The translations under genes and the position numbers were made by a program. Below, piece after piece: positions 23,901 to 36,400 of a DNA stretch of 64,000 nt. Under the pieces are notes generated by a model that was not told where the DNA came from, ran no database searches, and saw nothing but the letters and a program-made list of their open reading frames with translations. How positions within the stretch are numbered: position 1 is the first letter of the stretch; the number at the start of each line of letters is the position of its first letter. Source of the stretch: Pseudisothecium myosuroides (lineage: Eukaryota; Streptophyta; Bryopsida; Hypnales; Lembophyllaceae); NCBI GenBank assembly GCA_951799445.1, contig OX637290.1:5582501-5646500 (forward strand), read 5' to 3'.

Positions 23901-24480
23901 TGGGCAATCCCAAAGCAATACTCGCTTCATCCAAGAATATACTTGCCTCTACCAACCTAGATATTAGCCTTGAATTGGAAATGGCAAATTACTAAAATTT
24001 GACAATTTCATGAAAGCGGTAGCTACGTACCCACCTTTTATTTTTGCACACTAGTTGGTTGCCAATTCTACCCAAATTTTTTGTTTAGTTTTGGATCTTC
24101 CATTTTTCACACTTCGACTGATTATATTTCCAAAGGCGTCAGCTAATAGTGGACAAACTGGCAATTCTCCCTGAACATTGCTCATGCCTTCATTAATACC
24201 ACATGCTTGTAAAACCAAGTATTAACTCATTGTTAGACTTTATTAGGTTCAAAAACTATCAATTAATTCATTGTTAGCCAATGGAAATGTACCCCCCCTC
24301 CCCCCTGATTCTAATTTGAAAACATTAGGAAAAAATAATTAAAAATTCTGTAAAATTTCTTTTTGGAGCAAAAAATAGAGAAGAAACCAGAATTACTACT
24401 TGAAAAAACAGTTCTATATGGGATTGAAAGAAAAATAGTTGGTAAAACTAAAAAAAATACCTCCAATGTTGGTTCACTAT
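17920..24480. other. Long AT-rich intergenic region
   Basis: No gene can be supported over 6.5 kb apart from the TTAA element at 19867-20470. The base composition is strongly AT-rich, with many homopolymer runs and a short ATTC microsatellite at 18943-18960. Frames above 60 codons (21625-21831, 23314-23537, 23695-23955) look like chance. Confidence 0.7.
19867..20470. mobile_element. TTAA-flanked piggyBac-type MITE, copy 1 (604 bp)
   Basis: It begins TTAA|CCTCTAAAGTCCCA and ends, in reverse complement, TTAA|CCCCTAAAGTCCCA, with TTAA at 19863-19866 and 20471-20474. The internal sequence (ataggatcttg; tggtaaaaatttca; a cataacttttg box) recurs in the elements at 40.5, 56.3 and 59.4 kb. TTAA duplication with CCC-starting ends is the piggyBac hallmark. 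No transposase is encoded. Confidence 0.82.
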
Positions 24481-24512
24481 TGACTACCTAGCCCTCAAAG
24501 CTGGCCAAGGTG

Positions 24513-24985
24513 AATTGATCCCCTCGCTCGTCCTCCCGAAGTCATTTGAGGGGTGCATGTAAAAAAATCCCCCCGCCCCCTTTTGTGCTTGATTAATTTA
24601 CCTTATACATCCCTTCCTGTTAATTTAGGGCTTCTGATTGCAAATATGAATTGAAAATTTGCAAATTTTATCATGCGAAGCAAATAAAAATTTCAGCATT
24701 TTCCCTTGTGGATGAGCAAGGGGTCAGTTTACCCCGGCTTCAAAACCTCACCCTTGTCAGGGTGAGTTGACCCCCTTGCTTAGTCCGTCCAAGTCATTCT
24801 AAGAGTGCATGTAAAAAAAAAGCCCCCTATTTTGTGCCCAATTAATTTACCTTGGACAACTCTTCCAATTAATTTGGGGCCTCTGATTGCAAATATGAAT
24901 TCAAAGTTTGCAAATTTTATCATGTGTGGAAAATAAAAAATTTCAGCGTTTTCCTGAGGGGCCAAGCTAGGAGGTCAGTTCACCC
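24513..24985. repeat. Two diverged tandem copies of a repeat of about 250 bp
   Basis: Each copy runs from a gtgagttgacccc-type start through gagtgcatgtaaaaaaa, a cctctgattgcaaatatgaa box and ttcagcgttttcc. The same core is inside the TIR element at 10.6-10.8 kb, so this is a dispersed family, perhaps tandemly arranged MITEs. Confidence 0.7.
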
Positions 24986-26432
24986 CTCTTACCTAAGACC
25001 TTCTCTACCGGTAGCCAAAAAAGATACAAAAGTACAGAATACAGAAATACAGAAATACAACATGCAAAAATACAAAATACAAAAATATTTAGAACTTTCC
25101 CTCATAAAAAGTTCAATACGGAAGAAAAAAAATAGACAATACGGAAAAGTTCAAAACTGAAGAAAGTCGAGACCATGCGAGGCACGTCGTATATTCATGC
25201 ACAATCGTACATCGTCAGATTTTTCATAGAATCCGTCAGTCCGCAGCAGCAAGCATCGCATCTTTTCCTTCACAGAACAGAACCGACTTGCAAAAACCAG
25301 ACAGATTCATTTGTTTAAAAAAAACACGAAAAAACAGACAGACAGACAGACAGTTTATGTTTCTTCACAAATTCCAATCTCTGACAATTCCCACCCTGGC
25401 ATTCTGCCATTCTCATCTCGTAGTCTACAGTACTCTACTGCAGTGGTGGAGGCGTACAACTCACCCACCCCCCGTCCACCTGGTATTGCAAGAAACCCGG
25501 CGACAAATCCTTTTCGACTAAACTTAGAAAATGACGCAATTATTGGGAGCCTTTCCAGGAGTCTTGGTGTTTGTTTACTGTAGAAATGGTGCCCCCCTGT
25601 CCTGTACTTTCACAACTTTGACTGTAGATTCGCAGCTTCGTGAGAGGTACAGTAGAAACGAGTGATGAGGCAAGTGGCAGGTGGTTGACGACTGACGTTC
25701 TTGTGGTGGTGGTGGTGTGGGATTGCAAGCAAGCGATGATTTTCAGGGAAGACGCCAAGTGTGGAAGTGAGAGATCAGCTACAGGTTTGTGCGAGTTCGA
25801 ACTCAGAGTTGGGTTTCTTTGCGGGAGTTTTACTTGGGGCGTGGCTGCGTCAGACACTGAAAGTGAAGCTGATTTTACGGAGCTGGAAAACTCCCAGTTT
25901 TGGCTTCGGGTTTGCATGCCCCGGTGCTGACGCCGAAGAATGAGTGCATGATTCGAGGATGGAAATTGCTGTGTAGTTTTTAGCTTCTGACTGATGCAGA
26001 AGTTGTGGAGGAAGTTATGGGTGTGGGTTTAGTGGTGGATGGTGAGAGTGTGCAAGTGAAGAATACTGATGATGCTTCCCGATTCACGAACTCTGGTAAC
26101 ACTCATCACCGGATTAGGAAGCCCGATTAGGAAGCTCTTTCATCTCTATTTGTGAACGAGGTCGCTGGAATTTGAGAGAGGTAGAGAAAGTTTTAGGAGA
26201 GTTTAACGATTTAGGGTTTAGGGTTATTAAGCTACGTGAAGCTCCTGCAGACTGTATCCCAGGTTCTTCAATCCAATGGTCTTTTCCACCTCTGACGAGT
26301 TCCGGAGTTGTGTTGCAGAAAACGCAACTAACTTGGGGAAAAGGAACGTCGATGAGAGTGTTGGACGGGTTGTGTGGTGGCAAAAGCAAGAATGCGTATC
26401 TTAGGGGCTCAGAATTGCAAGTGTAATCAACC
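24986..26432 (+). promoter_or_regulatory. Upstream region and probable 5' UTR of the GAUT gene
   Basis: It contains a low-complexity run of atacagaaataca words (25030-25090), a CAGA microsatellite (25335-25353) and a GTG-repeat patch near 25700. From about 25.6 kb the composition becomes balanced. A telo-box-like TTAGGGTTTAGGGTTA lies at 26211-26226, about 210 bp before the start codon. Such motifs act in plant promoters near transcription starts. Frames here on both strands have no protein features. Confidence 0.45.
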
Positions 26433-29400
26433 ATGGCTCCAATACAAGCGAGATCAAGAGGGGCGGTGTCTGGCCGAAACACGCGAATTCACATGGTGGT
26501 CTGGTCTGTTATCATATTTATCTCTGTCGTTGGACCCTCTTATTTTCTTACCAAGCGAGCTGGCAGCTTTTTGACTGGTAAGAGTAATCTATTGCTTTCG
26601 GATCCTGTGCTTTTATATTTTGGTGTTGCAGATGGCAGCCCTAGACTTAAGGGCGTGAATTGGACTTGAGGCCTTCGTTTCGGGGGATTGTAACCCCTGA
26701 ATTCATGCATTTCCTTTTGCAGGTCAACCGAACTTATTGCTGGATGGCTCATCTGAGGAAGTAAGTCTCTGTAAAACTTTTGTTGCTTTGGACGTGAGTT
26801 GTCCATGATACTATTCCTTGCAGCTTGCAGCTGACAACATTATTTGCCCGTCATGAATGATACCGTTTTTGCATTATTCCACTGACGGCATTTATGTGTC
26901 CTTTGGCAGTTTCAGGTGGAGGAAAGGAGAAGACACATGGCTATGATGGAAATGGGCGAATCCCTGCTTGACAGAGAAAAGACGCATGTAGCGAAACCTC
27001 CTGGTGATGTAGGAGGAGCTGTCGTTAAGGTTAATGTCATCTTCAGCGACGGAGATGGTATTGCCCCGTATGCCAGCAAGACTTTGTTGGAGGGTTCCAA
27101 CTGTGAAGATGAGAATTCTTGTGGTGATAATACCGAGTCTCAAATTGATAACCCCTCACGTAAGCACCGAGGTGCACTATTAACTGGTTACTCTTGTGAA
27201 CCTTCCTTACATTATTGCTTTGCTTTTTACCCCCAAGTGACCAAAAAGTGGCCGAAAGGTGACTGCTTTTCAGATCTGTCCGAGTTGAAATAAATCAATT
27301 AGGAAACTTTGAGGAAGGTAACAATATGATTCAATAGAAGAAAGAAATCGTAGTCTTCATTTTTAATCAACAGGAATATACTCCTGAAATCTGATCATTA
27401 GCTCCCAAATTGGATTTTCTCTTTCTAGCTTGAGCACTTTGCTTTTTTTTGCACCCAGGTACCACTACTGTGACATCTTAAGAATAACCTACAGTGATTT
27501 GGGCTTTATATCATCAAAGACTGATTGGCAACTATTTTTTGGTCAACGATTGCAGGAACTTTTCAGCAGAAGTTAGGGCCTGAGGCAGTTGGAAAGTCAG
27601 CAGTTTGGCAACGGGGACTTCCACCTGCACATGCGGACCACAATGTGCGCATCATGCGAGACCAGCTCGTGATGGCTCGAGCGTTTTCAAGTATGGATGG
27701 AATTCCTAGTAACTCACGCCTGGTTAAGGACCTGAAGTCCCGACTGAAGGAGAATATGAAAGCCGTCGAGGATGTCTCTTTTGATTCTGAGCTACCAAGG
27801 GGGTGAGAGAGTCCATTCAATTTCATTTGTTACTTGAATTTCCTGAATTTTCTTTTGTACTGTTGGCACTTTCTGTTTCTGTAAGGTATAGGTCCTTAAT
27901 TGTGACACCCCGAGATTTTGCATAGTGGGTACATGTTGATTTGGACACCAATTCAAGAACAAAATTTGCATATGGCACCCAAGTAATGCATTTTCTGGTT
28001 TGAAACCTCTCTGATTTGCTAGGAGGAATATTTAGAATCTGACCATTCTTACTGATCAAATTCGCTGTGGTCAGCGCTTTTCGGTGTGACGTCCTTAATG
28101 AGGCTCTGAACCTTTTTGCTTGTTGCAGTTCGAAGGAGAAGATGGAGGCCATGGCACATCTCCTGGCGAAAGTAGCCTCTCTCCGTTACAGCGACAAAGT
28201 GCTTGTCAAGAGGCTTAAGAACATGCTGGAGGCGACCGAGCAGCAGCTCCGCAGCCAGAAAAAGCAGAGCAACTACTTGAGCCAGCTGGCTGCCAAAACT
28301 GTACCCAAAGGTCTTCATTGTCTGTCCATGCGACTGACTGTTGACTACAACGCGCTTCCCCTCGAGCAACAAGTTTTTCGAGAGACGCCGAAGCTGGAGG
28401 ATAACTCCCTTTACCACTACGCCATCTTTTCTGACAACGTCCTGGCTGTCTCTGTGGTGGTGAACTCGACTGTTATTAATGCACAGGTAATCACGAATTA
28501 ACAGCTTAACCCTAAATCCTAAACTGCAACTGCAACTGCACAGGTAATCACGAATTAGCAGCTTAGCCCTAAACCCCAAACCCTAATGGACTGAGATCGC
28601 ATGGTTTAAAACTGACCGATTCGATTGATCATGTTTTAATCATAACATTATATTTCAGACAGGGCTAAGTTCTGTATCGCCAGGATCAGTGGAGAACATT
28701 GCATGTGTCATTAAAATGAAACGAGTTTGAACAAAAGGAAGTCCCCATATGGCATAGTCGAAAGTGCTCAGAATTTCGCACCTAAAATATCCTCCTCTTG
28801 GATTAGGGCTTAAGCTTCTAGAGGACTGAGATTTCACAGGTTCAAAATGGCGATTTGATTGATTATATTGTGAATTGAACAAGAGATAGTGTTTATATGA
28901 CCCGTTCGACAGTGGTAGTAACACATGAGGCCTGATTTGTTCCTTCAGTGTTAATTTTCTTTTGGGAAGAATTTTGTGATCTTACACAATCTTCTTGGGA
29001 CCCACTTGGGACCCATTTTTTTCTGACTTTAGCGACCGGTTTTACGTGTTATGCTCCAGGACCCCGGACAGCACGTGTTCCACATCGTCACCGACTCTTT
29101 GAATTACGGAGCCATGATAATGTGGTTCCACGCCAATCCTCCTGGACAAGCCACCATCCACGTCCAAAACGTGGACACTTTCAAGTGGCTGAACTCCTCC
29201 TATAGCCCCGTGCTGAAGCAGCTGGAAACCGACTCCATCAAGACTTATTTCTTCAAGTCGGGCAGCAAGGAGCGGGTGTCCGCCAACTTGAAGTACCGTA
29301 ACCCCAAGTATTTGTCCATGCTGAATCACTTGCGATTCTACTTACCGGAGGTTTTCCCCAAGTTGGACAAGATTCTTTTTCTCGATGATGATGTTGTCGT

Positions 29401-30734
29401 CATGAAGGACCTCACCCCTCTTTGGAAGGTGAACCTCCAAGGCAAAGTGAATGGAGCTGTGGAGACTTGTGGGAAGGCGTTTCATCGGTTTGACAGATAC
29501 TTGAACTTCTCCAATCCTCACATCAACCAAAACTTCAGCCCTCGGGACTGTGGGTGGGCGTATGGTATGAATATATTCGATCTCAAGGAGTGGAAGCAAC
29601 GCGATATCACTGGGATGTACCACAAATGGCAGAATCTGGTAATCAATGTTTCCCTGCTTTTGAATTTACGTTCATGAATTGATCATGCAAGGGATGTGCA
29701 CCTCTAATTGTCACTAATTACAACTGAGCGTAGTTACTCATATAAAACATAAATTATCTTCGTTGGCTCGTACTGGCAACATATAGAGGAGGATTCCAAC
29801 ACACTTCAGCATGCATTATTTGGACATTGTATGAATAATTTATGAATTTCGAAGTTGATTGTCTCTAGGTTTACCAAAAAACACACACTAGGCTCTCATA
29901 GACAACATCATAAAGAGAATCTTCTCACACAAATCAAATCTCTTAGAGGCTTCCCCAGATGAAGAGAGGCCTTTGGAAGATCATTGTGACCTTAGGGAAC
30001 TCCCCGTAAATCACGAGAAAGATTCTCTTTATGACATCATTTTAAAAGTTCTTTACGTAGTCTAATTTTAACCCCTAAACCCCATATTCTTGATGATGAA
30101 CTAGGGTGTTTCTGACCAATCTTTGTTCAAATAACTTCTCATTCATCCCTAGTAACATTAAAACCTTTAGAAGACAACCTTCCTTTGTGATCAAGTTGAT
30201 GGAAATGGGATAAGTAAGTCATATATTTTACAATGATATAAGCAAATAGCTCTAAAAAGGATTCAAGCCTTCAAGGCTGAATGAAAACCCTGTTATATGC
30301 TTAATTTTTTACTTCACTTTGAGTGGGTGCATTCAATAGAATATTTTGATTCATTTCTATATTCTATACTTCACTTTGAGTGGGTGCATTCCGTAGAATG
30401 TTTAGATTCATTTCTATAGTTCTCCTGAACTTGTGTTTTGTTGATGGTTTTGCAGAACGCTGATCGGACTTTGTGGAAGCTGGGGACTCTCCCACCTGGT
30501 CTGATCACATTTTACAAACTGACTCACCCCCTTGCCAAGTCATGGCACGTGTTGGGGCTGGGATACAACCCAGACACTAGCATTAAGGCTATCGAATCGG
30601 CTGCGGTTGTCCACTACAACGGCAACATGAAGCCATGGTTGGATATTGGCATTCCCACTTTCAAGCCATATTGGTCGAAATATGTCAAGTACGACCATCC
30701 TTGGCTGCAGCAATGTAACTTTCATAGTGACTAA
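26433..30734 (+). CDS. Galacturonosyltransferase (GAUT), GT8 family, 631 aa, seven exons
   Basis: Exons 26433-26577, 26723-26760, 26910-27159, 27556-27802, 28129-28486, 29060-29638 and 30456-30734 join in frame at GT-AG sites. The protein is a type II Golgi membrane enzyme: a short basic tail, a transmembrane segment near residues 22-40 (VVWSVIIFISVVGPSYFL), a stem region, then the GT8 catalytic domain. Clear motifs are IRDQLVMARAF-like stem sequence, SQLAAKTVPKGLHCLSMRLT, FLDDDVVVMKDLTPLW with the metal-binding DxD at about 455-457, CGWAYGMNIFDLKEWK, GTLPPGLITFY, and HYNGNMKPW with its His at about 592. It transfers galacturonic acid from UDP-GalA to the homogalacturonan backbone of pectin. 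The sequence is closest in feel to the GAUT1/GAUT4 side of the family, but I cannot assign an orthologue. Length is close to the family norm and all catalytic motifs are present. Confidence 0.95.
28480..28575 (+). repeat. Duplicated splice-donor region after GAUT exon 5
   Basis: The donor and downstream bases gcacag|gtaatcacgaatt...cagctta...ccctaaa occur twice, at 28481 and again 58 bp later, with CCCTAAA-type motifs in both. The proximal donor gives the expected protein. Using the distal one would read into an in-frame TAA. Confidence 0.8.
29909..30033. repeat. Inverted repeat inside GAUT intron 6
   Basis: CATAAAGAGAATCTT at 29909 and its exact reverse complement ending at 30033 face each other over about 95 bp. 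This may be a small MITE or simply an RNA hairpin in the 817-bp intron. Confidence 0.5.
30312..30425. repeat. 57-bp tandem duplication near the 3' end of GAUT intron 6
   Basis: Two copies starting cttcactttgagtgggtgc, 57 bp apart, end just 30 bp before the tgcag acceptor at 30455. They enlarge the T-rich region preceding the splice site. Confidence 0.85.
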
Positions 30735-31110
30735 CTGATCAGCTTAATTAGGAAAGCCTGCGGATGGGGATATATGGTTGCAGTCAGATGATTGAATCGC
30801 AAATTTCTGCTTGGAAATTCAACTCTTCAAATTGAGAGTCAGGAAGATGCAGGGTTTCGGTACCAGGCTGAGAGAGTGATCCTTTTGGAAAGGAGTAGAT
30901 GAAGAACCCAGGTCACAGAAACTTGTGTTGAAGCTCGGCGAGCATCACACCAATTTTCACTGTAAATATGTTGTTTTAAAGTGTATCATCAATTTTTTAG
31001 TACAGTAACGCTATTCAGCAATGGAGCCAGTGCTTCATTTCAGTCCATGCAGAAAAAGATGATGTATTTTGAACCCATGTTCAACACAAATTAGAATATG
31101 ATCAAACCTA

Positions 31111-31389
31111 CTGTTGGGATTCTCTTTTGATTTCTTCTTAGTTTTGTTAACTTGTCAATGTTGGTTCCTTGGTTCATTCTTGACTTCGTTGTTGAATTTT
31201 CGGCACATTTGCTGTGACAATATATTCTTCCTCTGGATTTTACTGTTGGGATTCTCTTTTGATTTCTTCTTGGTTTTATTAACTTGTCAATGTTGCTTCC
31301 TTGGTTCATTCTTGACTTAGTTGTTGAATTTTCAGCACATTTGTTGTGACAATGTATTCTTCCACTTGGATTTTACTATTGGAATCTTC
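31111..31389. repeat. 132-bp minisatellite downstream of GAUT, about 2.1 copies
   Basis: Units start ctgttgggattctcttttga at 31111 and 31243, with a partial third near 31375. They share gtcaatgttg-ttccttggtt and gaattttc-gcacattt blocks. The array starts about 380 bp after the stop codon, so it may lie in or just past the 3' UTR. Confidence 0.88.
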
Positions 31390-31798
31390 AATACTCGTTG
31401 AATAATGTTATGCAATGAAGCTAGAAGTTGCACAAAAGTTCCTAGTGACTCCTAATCACTTTGATTTATAGAATTAATAGACCAAAACCTATTGATGTAA
31501 GGTGATACCATAACATTCTAGAGCCATATGTTGACACCTATGATCATTAGTTCTCCTAGGTAGATGTTGTGGTTGTAGTTAACACTTGTCAACAAGAATT
31601 GCTTAAAAAAAGATACAATACATTTGCACTTTGTATTAGGAGTGGTGTTAGCAAGGACCTCAAGACCAAGTTTAGGTACAACTTTAGACTAAGTTCATTC
31701 TATTAACATTTCTCCTAACATCAAGTCCATTCATTAATTAAGGTCAAAACATCCAAAACCGTCCATGTATCCATTCTTGCACGGTAGACTTCCATTAA

Positions 31799-32746
31799 AC
31801 CCCTCAAGGCCTAGGACGTTTTTGGGTTTAAAAACATCATTGCTTTTGAAGTGATATAGTTCAAAATGTTAGTAAGGTATAAAAATCTCAACCGTACAAT
31901 CTTGTATTGTACATATTGTAGATGGCGTGAATCAAATTTGGAGTCATTTGACTGTGTAGATTGCAAGATTATAATGTTTTAGTGTAGAAAAAACATGCTG
32001 AAATTTTCCTAGAAACACATTTGGAGGTGAAATTCGATTTCTAAACCTACTCAAATAGAAAAACTATACACTACAAAAGTGATTCAAAACCACCATACAA
32101 GCACATTGGTGAAAAAAAAACATCATTGAATTGCCTCATTGTGTCTACAAAATGGCTTTGAAATGTCAAAAAAATAGCAAAAAAAGTAGCAAAAACCTGC
32201 TTCTACTAAAATGCTTCTCAGTCACTCATAACTTCTTGGATTGTTATGAAAATTTAGACACACAAACTAGACTAGTATGCGCAACTTTCTTCAAAACAAT
32301 TATTGAAATCAGACACTGTATGAAGAAGAAACAAGCCGCCGAAGTTCATTGTAATCCAAAAATGTCTAGACTTTGAACTTCGAATTGCTCCCAAACATTC
32401 AAAACATCTTGGATTGACATGAAAATTTTACCACAATAACTAGACTTCAAGGGGAACATAACCTAACAAATTTTATTGAAAAAAAACGTTAGATGAAGAA
32501 GATATAAGCCCTTGAAGTTGCAGCCTTTAAATGCAGTTTGGTGAACTCAAATTGAACCTGTGAACTTCGATTGGCTTCTAAGACATCAATACATCTTGGA
32601 TTGATTTGAAATTTTTACCACATAAACTAGAAAAGAGAGCGCAAATTTCCCAACAAGTTTTATTGAATTTGGACATCGAATGCAAAAGTTATAGTTCTTT
32701 GAATTGGACTTGAAACTTTGTGAGGCCTTTTTTAGGCGTTGAGGGG
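31799..32746. mobile_element. TTAA-flanked piggyBac-type MITE, copy 2 (948 bp)
   Basis: The left end is TTAA|ACCCCTCAAGGCC and the right end, in reverse complement, is TTAA|CCCCTCAACGCC. TTAA occurs at 31795-31798 and 32747-32750. Internal motifs match the family (gattgcaagat; cataacttcttgg). The same target sequence without insertion survives in the adjacent tandem copy at 32804-32885. Frames inside it are not genes. Confidence 0.85.
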
Positions 32747-32885
32747 TTAAAGTGTCCCTCAAAGGTATCATGAAACCATCCCTATACTTAATTGTGATTG
32801 GTTATCCATTTTGCATGGTAGACTTCCATTAAAGTGTCCCTCAAAGGTGTCATTAAACCGTTCCTATACTTAATTGTGATTGGTT
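32747..32885. repeat. 82-bp tandem duplication holding the empty insertion site
   Basis: The segment ttaaagtgtccctcaaaggt through acttaattgtgattggtt occurs at 32747 and again at 32829. The second copy is preceded by tgcatggtagacttccatta, which also precedes the element's left end at 31770-31798. Confidence 0.9.
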
Positions 32886-33423
32886 GACTGCTAATTTTTT
32901 TAGATTTTAGTTCTAGATCCAACTATTTGATGGTTTCAGTGGCCTAGGGAGCTTCCACTCCGAAATTTTGTAGATTTTACAAGTCCTCTCCAAAATCTTC
33001 ATGATTTTCAATTGCTAGTGCTTCGTACTACAAAAATATTTTTTCCTAGAAAAAGGTGCCTCAAACTATGCTGAATTGCTTATTTTCAAAGTTTTAGTTG
33101 TTTCCACCTTAGTCATAATATTCTTTGAAAGAGTCATATACCACTTTGGCTCATTTGCTAATTCAACGAACAATCGAGGTAACCAAGATTCTCTGAACCT
33201 TTGTCACCTCCTTTGGCATAGATCCTCTCATAATCACCCAAATAAACAAAAAAAACATGACATTAAATAGCTCAAAACAGTCCTGCAAGCAGAGCATAAG
33301 AAGTGTTCGGTACCCCTTCCCCCAAATCTAAGTTAAACCCTAAACCCTTAAACAAAGTTCACCTCCAAATTCACGTCTCCTCGCAACTTAATTGGCAACA
33401 ACAAAACTTAAATCGGAGAGAGC
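32886..33423. other. Intergenic, downstream of the MYB gene (minus strand)
   Basis: AT-rich spacer with an aaaccctaaaccctt motif near 33338. It probably contains the 3' UTR of the MYB gene. I see no gene. Confidence 0.5.
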
Positions 33424-36400
33424 TCAAATGGCAACAAGCTCTAGAAGGTCCAGTTCCCCTCCTCCTGCATTGGGACGCTGCCGTCCTTGGTTGGGACGCC
33501 AGGGCTCTTGCCAAGGGAAGCCAACAACACTAGAACGGCCCTGATCTGCAATGCAAGATTGCCCCTGCTGCTGCTGCTGCAAAGCTTGCATATCGTAATT
33601 GCCATATTGAGGATGGCTTCTCATATTGCCTGAAGTAGCAGCAGCAGCAGCAGGAGTAGAAGTGTTATCTCTAATGTAGCTATGGTTTTGGAAGGAGTTC
33701 AATGGTGCAAGGTAAGTCATGGGGATGATACACTCCAGCTGCGCCATAGTTCTGCTGCTGCTGCTCCTGTCAACTCTCTTGTTCGAAGGGATGGCGCCCG
33801 AGTAGGTGTGAAGCATCGGATTCCAGGTACCATCGCCAACACTTGCTCTTGCAGGGCGCCATCCATCTTCGTCCAATTGTAATTCCGGTTTTGATGTGTT
33901 TTGGTATTGTGCTGGAGCGTGCCTTGAGAGTGCTGCTGCTGCAGTTTCGTTCCCTGTGTAGGGGCTCCAGTTGGCTGAGAGGTTTGGGGGTAGCAAGAAC
34001 GTAGAGCCATAGCTCACAACAGCTGGAGTTGGGTGATGTGGTGGAGTTTCGCAGTCTGGAGTTTTTGTTTCTCCATCTCTTGAATTGCCGTATGTGCGCA
34101 ACGCAGGAAACGATGGCTTCCCCTCGTTGGGAGGCATATCGTCAGCGCCCTGGGGGAGAACACATGTAAGAACACGAGATTTATCATCGCAAGATTCCAA
34201 TCCCTAATCGATCAATGATCAGTCCTATGGGCATTTTGAAAGCATGAATCCGAACCCTAAACCCTGAGACCTAAGCCAAGAAAAAAACCAAGTAGCCCAA
34301 ATTGGGCCTCATGGGTTCTTTTAGCAGTTTTCAGTGGGTCATACGAGGAGATTTTTTCGTGCAATTTTACTTGTTCTTTGAGCAGCACAAGCATTGTTCT
34401 TCGCTGATTCTGGTAATACAGAAACTGGACCCATCTGAACGATTGATTCTTCACAATCAAGGAGCAATTGAACTTCAAACCATGAAGAAGAGTTAGGGTA
34501 CCACCTGACAGAGCTCGTTAGGGTAGGGGATTGCATGCGGAGCCTCGGGTGGAGCATTCTCGCGGTCGAGGCCATGATGGGGATTTGCAGATTTGCAATG
34601 GGCGACGACTTTCTGCTGGTAATCCCGAAGAATGGTGCACCGAGGCACCACCTCCAGACCCTCGGAGCCCCCATCGCCTGCCTTTCGGTGCTTGCGCCGG
34701 AGATCTTTCCGTCGCATGGTGGCATTCCAATGGTTTTTGATGGCGTTTTCGGTACGGCCGGGAATGAGCTTGGCGATGTCTGCCCACCGATTCCCAAGTG
34801 TGTTATGGGCCAACACCAGCGCTTCCTCTTCTTCCGTGCTCCAGCCATCTCGCTGTAAGAATATCATGTCCCCAGAATCACTCAGTAACTCTCACACCCT
34901 TGCCAATTTTTTCACAACATTCTTGAAACATCCCTTGCTGAATAGCAAACGAGTCTGGATCTGTGCCTAGACTTGCAACTTTACTTTGGTGGATGCTTGA
35001 AAGAAAACTTATCTTCAGGAAGAATTCTTGGACGATAAGTTCAGCCATAAGCATCAGGTTTCAAAAGGGACCTCAATCGTCTTGTTATGTTCATTCAGAT
35101 ATGGCAAGAGCATGGTACCTTAATGTCAGGACGGAGATGATTGTGCCAGCGCTCCCGGCATTGCTTTCCTATCCGACCTTGTAAGTGATCTGCAATGACT
35201 GTCCACCGCTGTTGTCCGTGCCTCCTCACCAACTCCATCAGGTACCTAATCTCTCACAACAAGTCAATCGTTAATAGTGTGTAATTAGCACATCCTCATC
35301 TGCAACTTATACCAATACCCTATTCTAGAATCAGCTGCGTTCTATGCATTTGGCTTAACCAATTGTGCCTCTTTTTGTTATTTTAGCAGTTTTGAGTATG
35401 TCACATGAGGACTTTGTTCGTTCAAATTTTTTGGCTCTCAACCAAACGGGTGGAGGCCTTGCATTGACAAAAGCTATGTCTACAAAAATGTAAGGAAGTT
35501 TGAGAAGGTTGCTACTCGAAAAGTGAGTCAGTGCTAGAGTGTGTTACAAGGACAGAGTAACTTGTAGCATAACTGCTTGACAAACACATGCCGTATTCTT
35601 CAGTTCTCGTGGTGGAAAACACGGCCCTATCTAAATTCTATTATTTACACAATATGTTCAATTCAATTGTTCATTTTAAAACCATGATCCTTTAGGGGTT
35701 AATGGCAAATGGACATACATACCTGTCTTCCTCGGGTGTCCATTGCCCTTTGATTATGTTGGGACGGCGTGGACCTCCTTTTGACGAGCGCTTGAAGAGA
35801 CGTTTGCCGTTCGACATCATGTCATCATGCTGAAGCTCCTCGTACGCATCCCTGGCTGTGAGCTGCTGATCCTCACAGTCAAATCCTGGTTCAAATTGTC
35901 TACTACCCCCGAAGTCATTTCGGAAATGGTCAGAGAAAGCCGATTCTTTATTCCTGCCATAGAATTTGTCTTCACACTTGTTGGTCAGCTCTTCTAACTG
36001 GCGTTTTCTGTTATTGTCTGATGTCTGCAGGTTTGCTGCTCCGAATCCTGCACCTGACCATGTTTCGCTTGCAGGAAATTGGACATCATCGGCCATTCTG
36101 GAAGGGTTGACTGCCACATCTTTTAAAGGTTCGAAATTCATATATCCTGTACCACTGAAGAGGTTTCCGTTTTTTGCAGGAGATCTGGGTTGAAACTGAA
36201 GTTGCGTCTTGGCCCGTTTAGGCCCCCACATCCCTGCAACCAAGGTTTCGGAATTCCATGCCCCATCAAGCAAGAATGGTGATGCGTCTTCTCTGAACTC
36301 ATCGGAGCTTTCATGGCTTAGACATCGTTCACCTTCATGGAGCCTGTCTCGTCTGCTTGAAGTACTGTCGGGCCCGCAATGGCTCAACGAATCGCTAAAC

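Noticed and set aside
25540..25943. Overlapping frames of 96-125 codons on both strands
   Set aside because: Low-complexity content on each strand and a position in the likely GAUT promoter or leader; neither shows a protein motif.
32131..32376. 81-codon frame
   Set aside because: It lies entirely inside a TTAA MITE and matches noncoding parts of other copies.
35680..35700. ctttaggggttaa, like a TTAA-MITE right end, in a MYB intron
   Set aside because: No matching left end or family sequence nearby; probably chance.
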